64,000 bases of DNA from Verrucomicrobiota bacterium (GTDB taxonomy: Bacteria > Verrucomicrobiota > Verrucomicrobiia > Opitutales > UBA2995): NCBI GenBank assembly GCA_027622555.1, contig JAQBYJ010000010.1:19249-83248 (forward strand), written 5' to 3'. Positions 9,308 through 19,196 of this stretch are shown in pieces (within the stretch, counting starts at the first letter, position 1; each line of letters starts with the position of its first letter). Below the pieces are notes generated by a model. The model saw nothing but the letters and a program-made list of their open reading frames with translations. It had not been told where the DNA came from and did no database searches. The translations under genes and the position numbers were made by a program.

Positions 9308-10276
9308 TTATTTAGATTCTAGGATTATCTCTCGCCATTGATCTGGTGTCTTTAATCTGACTTGGCTAAACCTACCTGAGGCAATTCCAATATCGTACCC
9401 ATAAACGCCAGAAATCAGAAGGGTATCTCTTTCATCAATCTCGGAAAAATTCTCCAGCGCAATTTCAGCGACTTCAAGGAACTCTTTCTCATTGTTTGAT
9501 AGTTTGTTCTTTAGAATTAAAGTTATGGCCAACTGTCGTGATTTATTACCGTTAAAATTATTTATTCGATCAGAAACACCTGAGTTTCTGACGTAATCCA
9601 GTTTTTGAATTTCATTTCTCAGATCTATCAGAGATTCGAACATTTCGATTTTTGACAGCTTGGAAACCCCGTATGTGAGGAGTCCCTCAATTGTGATTGC
9701 CGTTATGACACATATAACCAGATGTCCCTTCCATATCGATTGTTTAAAAATGCCATGAGTTTCTTTTTCTACTACATAGGAGGAGGCTGCGAGATCGTGT
9801 AAGGACTGCCTCGTTTTTCGGTTACTCAGGTAAAGATACAAGATACAAAATCCTACTGAAAAAATTATGAACCCTGAAATGTGAGACGTATAGGCGCCCC
9901 AGCCGTGTTCTGGTAGCGTAGCGCCATTGAGAAAGTAAGGAACAAGTAGGATTAAACTCCTTAAGAAAGTCTTTTGGAGGGATAGACATTGTCCGTTTCG
10001 ATCAACCACCTTTATATTCAAGAGTCGTTTCCCTGGGGTCTGCCCATTTCCTAATTCACTGTTAAACCAACAAAAGTATGGAATAGCTACAGCGATGCCT
10101 AGGAGTCGTCCGGCTGGTCCAAGACTAACATAAAAATCAAAAAGAAAAATGCCTGAAACAAATCCTACCAGTCCAAGGATTAAAGAATCGATTAATAAAG
10201 CAAAGGGTCGTTTCCAGAATCCACATGGTATTATTACTGATTCATTCACGACACTGATTGCTTGAGGCTCGGTCAT
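9308..10276 (-). CDS. RDD-family membrane protein with C-terminal soluble domain
   Basis: 322 residues. The first ~180 match the RDD domain: FWKRPFALLIDSLIL carries the Arg and Asp of the first helix, followed by a second hydrophobic helix, GNGQTPGKRLLNIKVVD, and a further helix pair (about 105-150). Residues ~185-205 form another membrane helix, and the remaining ~115 residues are hydrophilic and unrecognised, perhaps extracytoplasmic. RDD proteins are poorly characterised; transport or ion-exchange roles have been suggested for some. The gene stands alone, convergent with the ABC operon 20 bases away and divergent from the propeller lipoprotein. Function unknown. Confidence 0.75.
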   Translation of the reverse strand: MTEPQAISVVNESVIIPCGFWKRPFALLIDSLILGLVGFVSGIFLFDFYVSLGPAGRLLGIAVAIPYFCWFNSELGNGQTPGKRLLNIKVVDRNGQCLSLQKTFLRSLILLVPYFLNGATLPEHGWGAYTSHISGFIIFSVGFCILYLYLSNRKTRQSLHDLAASSYVVEKETHGIFKQSIWKGHLVICVITAITIEGLLTYGVSKLSKIEMFESLIDLRNEIQKLDYVRNSGVSDRINNFNGNKSRQLAITLILKNKLSNNEKEFLEVAEIALENFSEIDERDTLLISGVYGYDIGIASGRFSQVRLKTPDQWREIILESK

Positions 10277-10426
10277 TTAGAAAGGACTTTTATTTTGTGT
10301 TTCCGTTTACTTGGGTAATGAAATTAATTCTGCTCGCCTGCATGGTTTTATCCAGCTTTTTCATCGACATGATTTGTGTCGGAATCAAAATCGGAATCCA
10401 TCTTTTAACCCCTGAGTACTGATAAA

Positions 10427-11356
10427 ATGAGACATTCGATTTTAAAATCATTCATCCAAACATTAATATTAGGTCTAGTATCTTCCGTGTTTGTCGGTTG
10501 TTCCTGTGACTCGACGGGGCCGAAGACTAATTTCCCTATCGATGTTGGACAGCGTCCGGAGAGTATCACCAAAGGGTGGGGCGGACTTTATTACGTGACC
10601 GTGATGAATGGTCAGGAAATTGGAGATGGTGTTATCAAGGTTATTCAGGGTGATGACGTGTCTGTGTTCGCGACCGGATTGAATGAACCCAAGGGAATTG
10701 CATTTGTGGGCGATTTTCTTGTGGCATCAGATATTGACCGCGTAGTCAAAATTGATTCAAAAGGGATTGTTTCTGTTTTGGCTGGTCCAAATGCTTTCCC
10801 ACATGCCCCGAGTTACTTAAATGATGTCGCTTCAGATGCAAATGGGACAGGTGTGTATGTTACCGATATGGGGGCAAATACCAAAATGCGAGGTCCCGAC
10901 GGCTTGTGGCCATTGGACAGTGCAGAAGCTGCGGCAATGCCAATCATCGGGCGCGTCTATCACGTTAAGATGGATGGTTCGGTTTCTCTGACAATCGATT
11001 CAAATCCACTCATGACCAACCCGAATGGGGTCGGTGTCGGTAACGATGGACAGCTTTTGGTGGGTGCATTTTTTAAAGGTAATTTCCTTATCCATAAAAA
11101 CGGTAAGCTCTCCGTATTAGTTGCCGATCAATTGCGCGGTGTGGATGCCGTCGAACAGGATAGTCATGGAAATTATTACGCCTCCAGTTGGTCTCAAGCC
11201 AAGGTGTGGAAAATATCTGAAGACGGTTCTTCGGTTCAAATTCTCAAAGACGGATTCCAATCAGCGGCCGACTTTTATCTGGATGAAACTAACAATCGCT
11301 TACTGTTACCGGATATGCTGGCAGGTAAGATCTATGAAATATCTCTTGGTAACTAA
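10427..11356 (+). CDS. Lipoprotein with SMP-30/NHL-like beta-propeller
   Basis: 309 residues. The N-terminus has a hydrophobic signal ending in FVGC near residue 24, which fits a lipobox, so the protein is probably lipid-anchored. The rest consists of repeated blade-like units: LNEPKGIAFVGDFLVASD, VYVTDMGANTKMRG, NPNGVGVGNDGQLLVGAF, GVDAVEQDSHGNYYASSWS and FYLDETNNRLLLPDMLAGKIYEI. These match the SMP-30/gluconolactonase and NHL propeller style, in which calcium-dependent lactonases also occur. Catalytic metal ligands cannot be assigned by eye, so a sugar-binding or lactonase role remains open. It is a single gene, convergent with typA. Confidence 0.75.
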   Translation: MRHSILKSFIQTLILGLVSSVFVGCSCDSTGPKTNFPIDVGQRPESITKGWGGLYYVTVMNGQEIGDGVIKVIQGDDVSVFATGLNEPKGIAFVGDFLVASDIDRVVKIDSKGIVSVLAGPNAFPHAPSYLNDVASDANGTGVYVTDMGANTKMRGPDGLWPLDSAEAAAMPIIGRVYHVKMDGSVSLTIDSNPLMTNPNGVGVGNDGQLLVGAFFKGNFLIHKNGKLSVLVADQLRGVDAVEQDSHGNYYASSWSQAKVWKISEDGSSVQILKDGFQSAADFYLDETNNRLLLPDMLAGKIYEISLGN

Positions 11357-11384
11357 ATATCTCTATCACCTAGTTCCGTAAGCC

Positions 11385-11403
11385 CATTGGACTGCTTCCA
11401 ATG
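11385..11403. terminator. Hairpin between convergent genes, possible terminator
   Basis: CATTGG and CCAATG form a perfect 6-base inverted repeat with a 7-base loop in the 85-base gap between the convergent propeller lipoprotein and typA genes. No clean U-tract follows on either strand, so it is at best a weak intrinsic terminator. Confidence 0.3.
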
Positions 11404-11441
11404 TCTTGGATTTTCTCCAGGATTGAAGATATTTTTATCTA

Positions 11442-13274
11442 CTAACCTCTTGCTTCGACCACTTCTCCTCTGCGCTTTTCTTCCTTGCGTCGTTGGTTGG
11501 CATCGAGAGTGCGTTTACGGAGTCTGAGAAAGTTAGGAGTAACTTCTACTAACTCGTCTGTTTCGATATACTCAATCGCACGCTCAAGGCTGAATCGGAT
11601 AGGAGGAGTAAGTGGAATCGTTTTGTCGTTACCACTGGATCTCATATTATCCAGCTGCTTCTCCTTCGTTGGATTGACCGGTAAAGTTTGGTTACGTGGA
11701 TTTTCACCTACCACCTGACCGGCATATACTTCGTCTTGAGGTCCTATAAAAAGCTTTCCGCGCGTTTGTAGAACTTCCAGTGAGTAAGTGGCCGCTTTGC
11801 CCTGGTCCATAGAAACTAATGTGCCAGATAAGCGTGTTATAATTTCACCACAGTAAGGACGGTATTCAAAAAACAAGTGACTCATGACTCCATGGCCACT
11901 GGTTAAATTTACCAGTTCGCTTTCGAAACCAATCAATCCGCGTGTAGGTATTTCCGCTTCAACCGTTACGCCGGCATGGTGATGTTCCAGATTTGTAATG
12001 GTGGCTTTGCGTTTACTCAACGATTCCATCACTCCACCAAGTTGCTCACCAGGAACTTCTACCCAGACCTTCTCGATGGGCTCACACCGTTGTCCATCAA
12101 TTTCTTTATAAAGCACATTGGGACGAGAAACCAATACTTCAAAACCTTCGCGTCGCATGGTTTCAACCAAAACGGCGATCTGCATAGCTCCACGAGCATT
12201 GACCTTAAAAGTTGTTGCTTTGTCTGTGTCTTCAATACTGATCGAGATATTGGATTGAGTCTCGCGTATCAAACGTTCACGTATCTGGCGGGAAGTGACT
12301 TTCTTGCCATCCTTACCTGCCAATGGACCATCGTTGACAGAGAATTCCATTTGAATGGTTGCAGGATCGATTTCAACAAACGGTAATGCTACGCCTTCAA
12401 TCGATGCTGCTAATGTATCACCGATGTCGATATCATCAAATCCAGCCAACCCTATAATATCACCAGCTATACCTTCAATAGAATCAGAGGATTTTACTCC
12501 GCTGTAGGTAAAAAGTTTGGTGATTTTCACCCGCTGCTTTGTACCATTTTTTCTAATAGCGTGGATGGTTTCGCCTTGCTTGATAGATCCGCTGAGAATC
12601 CGACCAACCGCCACACGTCCAACAAAGTCATTCCAGTCGATGTTGCTAACCAACATGCGGAAAGGAGCATCCTCAACTGTTGGAGCAGGAATGGATTCCA
12701 CAATGGTTTCAAACAGCGCATCCAGGTTTTCGCGCGGGCCCTTGAGGCCCCGGTCGGCCCATCCTTGTTTCGAGCTTCCGTAGAGAAAGGGCGCGTTAAA
12801 TTGGTCTTCGTTAGCTTCCAGGTCTAAAAATAGCTCCAACACCTTGTCGTGAACGCCTTCAGGGTCTGCGTGGTCACGATCGATTTTATTAACTACCACG
12901 ATAGGCTTAAGACCATGTGAAAGCGCTTTGCGCAAAACCCAGCGGGTTTGTGCCTGAGGTCCATCGACGGCGTCAACGAGCAAAAGAACGCCATCTACCA
13001 TTTTCATCACACGTTCTACCTCGGCTCCAAAATCGGCGTGACCGGGAGTGTCTACGATATTAATGGTGTAACCCTTCCAAATAACCGCAGTGTTCTTCGC
13101 TTTAATAGTGATGCCTTTTTCGCGTTCAAGATCCATTGAATCCATGACACGTTCTTCAACTTCCTGATTCTCGCGAAAGGTTCCCCCGTGTTGTAGCAAC
13201 TTATCAACCAAAGTTGTTTTGCCGTGATCAACGTGAGCTATGATAGCTATGTTTCTTATAGTGCTGGAATTCAT
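11442..13274 (-). CDS. typA: Ribosome-associated translational GTPase TypA/BipA
   Basis: 610 residues, the usual BipA length. G1 is AHVDHGKTT (about 13-21), the switch region carries REKGITIKAKNTAV, G3 is VDTPGHADF, G4 is NKID and G5 lies near GSSKQGW. The EF-G-like domains and the BipA C-terminal domain (ITRLSGTLVSMDQGKAATYSLE, then ERAIEYIETDELVEVTPN) follow. TypA binds the 70S ribosome and supports growth under stress, including low temperature. It is transcribed alone, convergent with the propeller lipoprotein and divergent from RND operon 1. Confidence 0.97.
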   Translation of the reverse strand: MNSSTIRNIAIIAHVDHGKTTLVDKLLQHGGTFRENQEVEERVMDSMDLEREKGITIKAKNTAVIWKGYTINIVDTPGHADFGAEVERVMKMVDGVLLLVDAVDGPQAQTRWVLRKALSHGLKPIVVVNKIDRDHADPEGVHDKVLELFLDLEANEDQFNAPFLYGSSKQGWADRGLKGPRENLDALFETIVESIPAPTVEDAPFRMLVSNIDWNDFVGRVAVGRILSGSIKQGETIHAIRKNGTKQRVKITKLFTYSGVKSSDSIEGIAGDIIGLAGFDDIDIGDTLAASIEGVALPFVEIDPATIQMEFSVNDGPLAGKDGKKVTSRQIRERLIRETQSNISISIEDTDKATTFKVNARGAMQIAVLVETMRREGFEVLVSRPNVLYKEIDGQRCEPIEKVWVEVPGEQLGGVMESLSKRKATITNLEHHHAGVTVEAEIPTRGLIGFESELVNLTSGHGVMSHLFFEYRPYCGEIITRLSGTLVSMDQGKAATYSLEVLQTRGKLFIGPQDEVYAGQVVGENPRNQTLPVNPTKEKQLDNMRSSGNDKTIPLTPPIRFSLERAIEYIETDELVEVTPNFLRLRKRTLDANQRRKEEKRRGEVVEARG

Positions 13275-13399
13275 CTCTAAAAAAGTGAAGCCGCCAAGGT
13301 GACAAGGCTTTGCCGGATAGCCAGCTAAAAAACGCCGCTTTTATCCCGTTCACATTACTATTATTCGATGGTGCGATAAGGCCATAATCATAGAGATTT

Positions 13400-13451
13400 C
13401 GGGGCAAATCGGGCAATTAAGGTAGGTTGATTTGCTCCGCCCCATTTTTTT
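13400..13451 (+). terminator. Terminator-like hairpin in RND operon 1 leader
   Basis: Positions 13400-13410 pair with 13429-13439 over 11 consecutive base pairs including one G-U, with an 18-base loop. Alternatively GGGGC 13401-13405 pairs with GCCCC 13439-13443. A run of seven T follows at 13445-13451. On the plus strand this resembles an intrinsic terminator, yet there is no upstream plus-strand gene before the adaptor gene at 13584. It may be an attenuator of RND operon 1 or the end of a small RNA. The surrounding 309-base gap between typA and the adaptor holds no other feature I can support and must contain both divergent promoters. Confidence 0.45.
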
Positions 13452-13583
13452 ATAGGTCTTGGTTGCCAGAGATGAGTTTTCCTACAATATCGCCGGACAA
13501 TACTAAACTTCAACTGATCCACCTCAACTTTTTGACCTGTTGAAAGAAGAAATATTTGGCTTGGGAGATATGTGAAATAGACG

Positions 13584-14693
13584 ATGTTAAAGAAGATACT
13601 CATAACCTTTTTTGGACTTTTGGTAGTCGTTGGCTCTATAATAACGATCAAAGGACTTCAAATCAGGACTTTAATGTCATCTGGTGATTTTCAGCTGCCG
13701 CCGGAGTATGTTACCAGTGCAACCGTAACTGAAGAAACCTGGAATCAGACCTTGGATGCCGTCGGTTCACTCACTGCGGTTCAAGGAGTCACAGTTAGCT
13801 CTGAGGTGCCGGGAAAGATTACTAAAATTCACTTTGAATCGGGAGAAACCGTAACAGAAGGGCAACTGTTGGTAGAATTGGACACCACAGCTGAAGAGGC
13901 ACAACTGGCAGCGGCAGCAGCCGACGTTCAACTAGCTAAGGTAAGTCTGGATCGAACTGAAAAACTTCGAAGCACCCATACGGTTGCGCAGGCTGAGTTG
14001 GATTCTGCGCGGGCGACTTTTTTATCTGCTTCCGCTCAAATGGAAAACCTGAGTGCGGTTATTGAGAAGAAAAAGATTTCCGCTCCATTTACCGGTCGCT
14101 TGGGGATTCGGCAAATTGATAAGGGTCAATTTTTAAATAACGGCGACGCAATTGTGTCCTTACAATCCCTGGATCCGATATACGTCGATTTCTCGTTTCC
14201 GCAAAAATGGATTTCCCTGGTAGCATTAGACATGGAAGTTGAGGTTAAAGTGGACTCGTATCCTGAGCTGTCGTTCAAGGGAAGAATATCAGCCATAAAT
14301 CCTGAAGTTGAGATATCGACCCGAACCATAAGCTTGCGTGCAACTCTCGATAATTCGGATGACAAATTGCTTCCGGGTATGTTTTCGCAAGTTTCGGTGA
14401 ATCTTCCGGACGAGAAGTCTTTCATGGTAGTTCCTTCTACAGCGATTCTCTACAATTCTTTCGGCGACTCCGTTTTTGTGATTACAGAAAATGACGGTCA
14501 AAAAATGGTTGAACAACATTTCGTTCAATTAGGAGAAGCCAGGGGAGATTTTGTAGTAATCACCAAAGGCCTGGAGGTTGGCAAGGAGGTAGTTTCTACC
14601 GGAGCCTTTAAGCTACGCCACGGAGTTTCGGTTATTGTTAATAATGACTTGGCTCCGAAAGCTGAGATCAATCCGAATCCTTCAGACTCATAG
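13584..14693 (+). CDS. RND efflux periplasmic adaptor (HlyD/AcrA family), system 1
   Basis: 369 residues. An N-terminal hydrophobic segment (about 4-24) anchors or exports the protein. The lipoyl half motifs flank a helical hairpin (AAAADVQLAKVSLDRTEKLR ... AELDSARATFL), and ISAPFTGRLGIRQIDKGQFL, beta-barrel and membrane-proximal domains follow (LLPGMFSQVSVNL; GLEVGKEVVSTGAFKLRHG). The adaptor bridges the inner-membrane pump and the outer-membrane channel. It is the first gene of adaptor-pump-OMF, 29 bases before the pump gene. The order and tandem arrangement leave little doubt about the role, but exported compounds are unknown. Confidence 0.93.
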   Translation: MLKKILITFFGLLVVVGSIITIKGLQIRTLMSSGDFQLPPEYVTSATVTEETWNQTLDAVGSLTAVQGVTVSSEVPGKITKIHFESGETVTEGQLLVELDTTAEEAQLAAAAADVQLAKVSLDRTEKLRSTHTVAQAELDSARATFLSASAQMENLSAVIEKKKISAPFTGRLGIRQIDKGQFLNNGDAIVSLQSLDPIYVDFSFPQKWISLVALDMEVEVKVDSYPELSFKGRISAINPEVEISTRTISLRATLDNSDDKLLPGMFSQVSVNLPDEKSFMVVPSTAILYNSFGDSVFVITENDGQKMVEQHFVQLGEARGDFVVITKGLEVGKEVVSTGAFKLRHGVSVIVNNDLAPKAEINPNPSDS

Positions 14694-14722
14694 ATATCAA
14701 GTTTTTGGGGCATGGTTGAGTT

Positions 14723-17700
14723 ATGAAGTCATTTACGGAAATATTTATAAAACACCCTGTATTGGCGATAGTGGTAAACCTTGTCATTATTATCGCTGGT
14801 CTTCAGGCAATCAGTTCGCTCAACGTGCGTGAGTATCCCAAAAGTGAAAGCGCGGTCATCACTATCAATACCGTGTATGTAGGAGCCGATGCTGAACTGG
14901 TTCGAGGATTTATTACGACTCCCATTGAACAGGCGATTGCTGAGGCAGATGGGATCGACTACATTGAGTCGATCAGTGCGCAGGGGATGTCCACTATCAA
15001 CGTCAGGCTTAAACTAAACTATGAAGGCAACAAGGCTTTGGCTGAAATCAGTTCTAAGGTAGATAGAGTTCGGGCTGATTTACCGCCGTCAGCAGAAGTT
15101 CCGTCGATTAATATAACACCTGCAGACAGCCAATTTGCGACGGCTTACCTTTCGTTTTCGTCCAGGACTCTTGAGCAAAATCAAATCACAGATTATTTAC
15201 TGCGTGTTGTGCAGCCCCGTTTATCCGCAATTCAAGGCGTACAACGAGCCGAAATAATGGGCGCGCGTACCTTTGCTGCTCGTATTTGGCTGAAGCCAGA
15301 CCGAATGGCCGCACTCAACATTAGCCCTTCCAAGGTAAGGCAGGCGGTGGCCGCCAATAATGTGCTGTCGACACCCGGGAGCACTAAAGGATCTCTGATT
15401 TCAGTAGATCTGACAGCCAACACCGATATGCGCTCGATTGAAGATTTTAAGAGCTTGGTTATTAAGCAGGACGGTAACGCGATCGTTCGCCTCGAAGATA
15501 TCGCAGACGTGGTTCTTGGTTCGGAGTTTTACGATATCGATGTCCGTTACTCCGGGACTCCTTCGACGACGATTGGTATATATGTTCTACCTAATGCAAA
15601 CGCGTTAGATACTTTAAAAGGAGTCGTAGATGAAATGGCGGCCCTGCAAAAGGATTTGCCAGCCGGAATCGAAGCCTTGGTTAATTACGATGCTACGGAA
15701 TATATCCGGAGCGCGATTTCAGAAGTTATTAAAACTCTAACCGAAACATTGTTGATCGTAGTTTTTGTAATCTTTCTTTTTCTTGGATCGATTCGATCGG
15801 TAATCATTCCGGTAGTTGCGATTCCAGTTTCTTTGATCGGTTCTGTTTTCATTATGCAGCTATTTGGATTTTCGATCAATTTACTGACCTTATTAGCCAT
15901 CGTTCTTTCCGTGGGTCTAGTGGTGGATGACGCGATTGTAGTGGTTGAAAACGTGGATCGAAATTTGCATAAAGGAAAGCCGCCTCTCGATGCGGCAATA
16001 TTGGGAGTAAGGGAATTGGTTGGTCCTATCATCGCGATGACGATCACTCTTGCTGCGGTGTATGCCCCAATCGGATTTCAGGGTGGGATAACCGGCGCAT
16101 TGTTTAAAGAGTTCGCATTCACACTCACAGGTGCAGTTCTGATTTCAGGGGTTGTTGCTTTGACTTTGTCACCGATGATGGCGGCTGGTCTTTTAAAACC
16201 TAGTGACCAAGACGGTTGGCTTAAGCGAAAAATGAATGATCGCTTTGACGGTCTCAGACGTATCTATGCTCGAGTCCTGGATGGTACCTTAAGTTCCAGA
16301 GGATTCGTCTATTTTTCTTGGATCGTGCTCTTCGGATTAACTTTGTTTATGTTCAATTACGTCCAACAAAACCAAAACGAGTTGGCGCCGACTGAAGACC
16401 AGGGAATCATTATAGGAATTCTGAGCACTCCATCTAATTCAACCGTCGAACAGACGAGTTTGTCTGCCGCGGAAGTGAACCGGATCTGGATGAGCTTTCC
16501 CGAGACTGACTTTACCTTTCAACAAACGTTACCCACTTTTGGTTTCGGGGGGATGATCGTACACCCTTGGGATAAACGGGAGAAAACTGTTTTCGAGCTA
16601 CTCCCCCAGGTTCAACAGCAGTTGTCTACCATTCCAGGCGTTCGCGTAACCCCAATTCTACCACCTGCCTTGCCTGGAGCCGGTGTTTTTCCGGTGGAAT
16701 TGGTGATCGTATCGACTGCCGAGAGTGAGCAGATCCTAAGATTCGCGGACGAGCTCACTCAAAAGGCCATGGCTAGCTCCTTTTTTCCATTTCTAGATGT
16801 AGATGTTAAAATCGATAAACCTCAGGCCGAAATTATAATAGATCGAGATAAAGTCGCCTTGTTGGGTTTGGACTTAGCCGATGTTGGAAATGACCTTTCG
16901 TCCATGTTTGGAGGCAACTACGTTAATAGATTCAACATTGACGGTCGAAGTTATAAAGTAATTCCGCAGATCAAACGGAAGGAACGACTGAATCCCGATC
17001 AGCTAACCTCGATTTATGTGACCGGTCCGGGTGATCAATTGATTCCCTTGAGTTCAATTGCTACGATTGAACACAAAACGGTTCCGCGATCGTTAAATAG
17101 ATTTCAGCAATTTAATTCTGTAAAAATCGCGGGTGTTACTCGCCTGCCATTGGATTCCGCCTTGTCGTTTCTTGAAGAAGAGGCAGCAAAAATCCTTCCA
17201 CAGGGGTTCAATATTGATTACACCGGTGAGTCCCGACAGCTCCGAGCGGAAGGTAATACCTTCCTGGCATCATTTGGTTTAGCGATTGTATTGATCTTCC
17301 TGGTACTGGCTGCCCAATTTAACAGTTTCAGAGACCCGTTCATCATTTTACTAGGTTCCGTTCCGTTGGCAATGTTCGGTGCGGTGATTTTTATGTTTTT
17401 AAAATTCGAGAACCCCCAGATGCCTTTTTGGACAGACCCTTGGACGACTAGTTTAAATATCTATTCGAAAGTCGGTTTGATAACCTTGGTCGGAATCGTT
17501 TCCAAGAATGGTATTTTAATCGTAGAGTTTGCCAATGAGCTTCAACGAAGCGGGCTTACGAAGATTGCAGCGATAAAAGAAGCTGGATTGACGCGATTAC
17601 GCCCTGTGTTAATGACGAGCGCGGCGACTGTTTGCGGACACTTTCCTTTGGTTTTGGTAACGGGAGCTGGAGCCGAAGCGCGTAACAGTATCGGTCTGGT

Positions 17701-17830
17701 TATTGTTGCCGGAATGGCAATTGGGACATTTTTTACGCTGCTGATTATCCCTTCAATTTACATGTTGATTGCAAAAAATCACGAAGGAGAGATAAGCAGC
17801 ATTCATTTTTTGGAGGCGGACCAGGTATGA
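14723..17830 (+). CDS. RND efflux inner-membrane pump (AcrB/MexF-like), system 1
   Basis: 1035 residues, the normal length for a hydrophobe/amphiphile exporter. It opens with FIKHPVLAIVVNLVIIIAGL and the conserved REYP stretch. The proton-relay helix IV contains LVVDDAIVVVENVDR with both aspartates (about residue 402). The second half repeats the fold with LAAQFNSFRDPFIILLGSVPLAMFGA and VGIVSKNGILIVEFANELQ. It exchanges protons for substrates as a trimer and works with the adjacent adaptor and OMF. It overlaps the OMF gene start by four bases (ATGA), implying translational coupling. No transcriptional repressor gene adjoins the operon. Confidence 0.96.
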   Translation: MKSFTEIFIKHPVLAIVVNLVIIIAGLQAISSLNVREYPKSESAVITINTVYVGADAELVRGFITTPIEQAIAEADGIDYIESISAQGMSTINVRLKLNYEGNKALAEISSKVDRVRADLPPSAEVPSINITPADSQFATAYLSFSSRTLEQNQITDYLLRVVQPRLSAIQGVQRAEIMGARTFAARIWLKPDRMAALNISPSKVRQAVAANNVLSTPGSTKGSLISVDLTANTDMRSIEDFKSLVIKQDGNAIVRLEDIADVVLGSEFYDIDVRYSGTPSTTIGIYVLPNANALDTLKGVVDEMAALQKDLPAGIEALVNYDATEYIRSAISEVIKTLTETLLIVVFVIFLFLGSIRSVIIPVVAIPVSLIGSVFIMQLFGFSINLLTLLAIVLSVGLVVDDAIVVVENVDRNLHKGKPPLDAAILGVRELVGPIIAMTITLAAVYAPIGFQGGITGALFKEFAFTLTGAVLISGVVALTLSPMMAAGLLKPSDQDGWLKRKMNDRFDGLRRIYARVLDGTLSSRGFVYFSWIVLFGLTLFMFNYVQQNQNELAPTEDQGIIIGILSTPSNSTVEQTSLSAAEVNRIWMSFPETDFTFQQTLPTFGFGGMIVHPWDKREKTVFELLPQVQQQLSTIPGVRVTPILPPALPGAGVFPVELVIVSTAESEQILRFADELTQKAMASSFFPFLDVDVKIDKPQAEIIIDRDKVALLGLDLADVGNDLSSMFGGNYVNRFNIDGRSYKVIPQIKRKERLNPDQLTSIYVTGPGDQLIPLSSIATIEHKTVPRSLNRFQQFNSVKIAGVTRLPLDSALSFLEEEAAKILPQGFNIDYTGESRQLRAEGNTFLASFGLAIVLIFLVLAAQFNSFRDPFIILLGSVPLAMFGAVIFMFLKFENPQMPFWTDPWTTSLNIYSKVGLITLVGIVSKNGILIVEFANELQRSGLTKIAAIKEAGLTRLRPVLMTSAATVCGHFPLVLVTGAGAEARNSIGLVIVAGMAIGTFFTLLIIPSIYMLIAKNHEGEISSIHFLEADQV

Positions 17831-19176
17831 AGACAAAGCTGTTAGCTGGTATCTCAATTTGTTGCCTTTTGTTTCAGGTAATTTCTATTGGCCAAAACAG
17901 AGTTCCGGTAGCTATTCCCGACAGGCTTGATCTTCCGACGGTCCTGAACTATGCGTTGCAAAACAATTTCTCCATCCTTCAGGCTCAACAGCGGATCCGT
18001 GAGCAAGAAGGTCTGATTGTTGAAATCCGTTCGCAGGCACTACCCGAAGCAACGCTGAACGCTAACTATAATCAAATAGATAGTGGATTGAGCGAAACCT
18101 TCGGAGGGTTGTTTGACCCGAACACCGAGAACTGGAATATCGCACTGAACGTTCGCCAGGCTCTTTATAAGGGAGGAGGGGTTAGGGCTGCACTGCGAGT
18201 TCAAAATTTACTGGAAGAAGCTATTTTGTATGATTTGAAGGCCGCGATTAATCTGGCTGTTCTGGATGTTAAAACGAGGTTCTACGATGTGCTTTTGGCC
18301 AGAGAAAGTATTGGTGTTCAGGAGCAAAATATTGAGCTGCTGGACAATCAACTTCGGGACGCCAAAAATAGATTCGAAGCGGGAGCAGTTTCGCAATTTG
18401 AGGTGCTGCGTGCGGAAGTCGAGCGCGCCAACTCCCAACCTGAACTGATACGAGCTCGCAATGGGTTTAGAATTGCAATTGAAGAACTCAGGCAAGTTAT
18501 GGGTTTTACCGGTGTACCTGAAGATGCGCATAAATATCCTGAGTTCGTCGGCAGCTTGGAATTTACTCCTTCCGAAGTGGATTTGGTCAGAGCGCTTGAA
18601 ATTGCAAGAGCGAATCGGCCAGAATTACAACAGCTTCAGTTAATCGTTGAAGCCCGTGAAGAGGGCATCGTCATCGAGAGAGCAGGCAACCGACCCGATG
18701 TAGATCTGGTAGGGAGTTATCAATTTAATAAGTCCACTGTATCAAACAGTTTTGGCAACGCTTTGAACGGATGGACAATCGGCATCCAGTCAAGTTGGGC
18801 CATTTTTGACGGAAGATCTACCGAGGGAAAGGTCCTTCAAGCAAAATCACAACTTGAACAGGCTCGCCTGGATCTCGGACAAACAACGCTCGAAGTAGAA
18901 GTGGAAGTTCGCAGAGCCATTCACCAATTGCAGCAAGCGTCTGAACTTGCTCAGGCCTCTTCAAAAGTGATTGATCAAGCCGCGGAATCATTGCGACTTG
19001 CGAATGAAATTTATGCCGCCGGTGGAGGCACGCAGCTCGATGTCTTGCAATCGCAAGTAGCCTTAACCGAATCGCGACTCAATCAGGTAGAAGCTTTCCA
19101 TGGATACAATGTGGCTTTGGTTACTTTATCCAAAGCACTAGGCAATGCGATTCCCTACGAGCAATCTGAACGGTAA
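17827..19176 (+). CDS. TolC-family outer-membrane efflux channel, system 1
   Basis: 449 residues with a signal peptide (about 1-22). The two OEP repeats are visible as long amphipathic helices: LPTVLNYALQNNFSILQAQQRIREQEGL and LVRALEIARANRPELQQLQLIVEAREEGI. Each is followed by beta-strand segments (ATLNANYNQI; DVDLVGSYQF) and return helices rich in A, E, Q and L. This is the trimeric tunnel through the outer membrane for RND system 1. The start codon overlaps the pump stop by four bases. There is no lipobox, unlike the channel of RND system 2. Confidence 0.93.
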   Translation: MKTKLLAGISICCLLFQVISIGQNRVPVAIPDRLDLPTVLNYALQNNFSILQAQQRIREQEGLIVEIRSQALPEATLNANYNQIDSGLSETFGGLFDPNTENWNIALNVRQALYKGGGVRAALRVQNLLEEAILYDLKAAINLAVLDVKTRFYDVLLARESIGVQEQNIELLDNQLRDAKNRFEAGAVSQFEVLRAEVERANSQPELIRARNGFRIAIEELRQVMGFTGVPEDAHKYPEFVGSLEFTPSEVDLVRALEIARANRPELQQLQLIVEAREEGIVIERAGNRPDVDLVGSYQFNKSTVSNSFGNALNGWTIGIQSSWAIFDGRSTEGKVLQAKSQLEQARLDLGQTTLEVEVEVRRAIHQLQQASELAQASSKVIDQAAESLRLANEIYAAGGGTQLDVLQSQVALTESRLNQVEAFHGYNVALVTLSKALGNAIPYEQSER

Positions 19177-19196
19177 TAATAGATAGAAAACCTACT

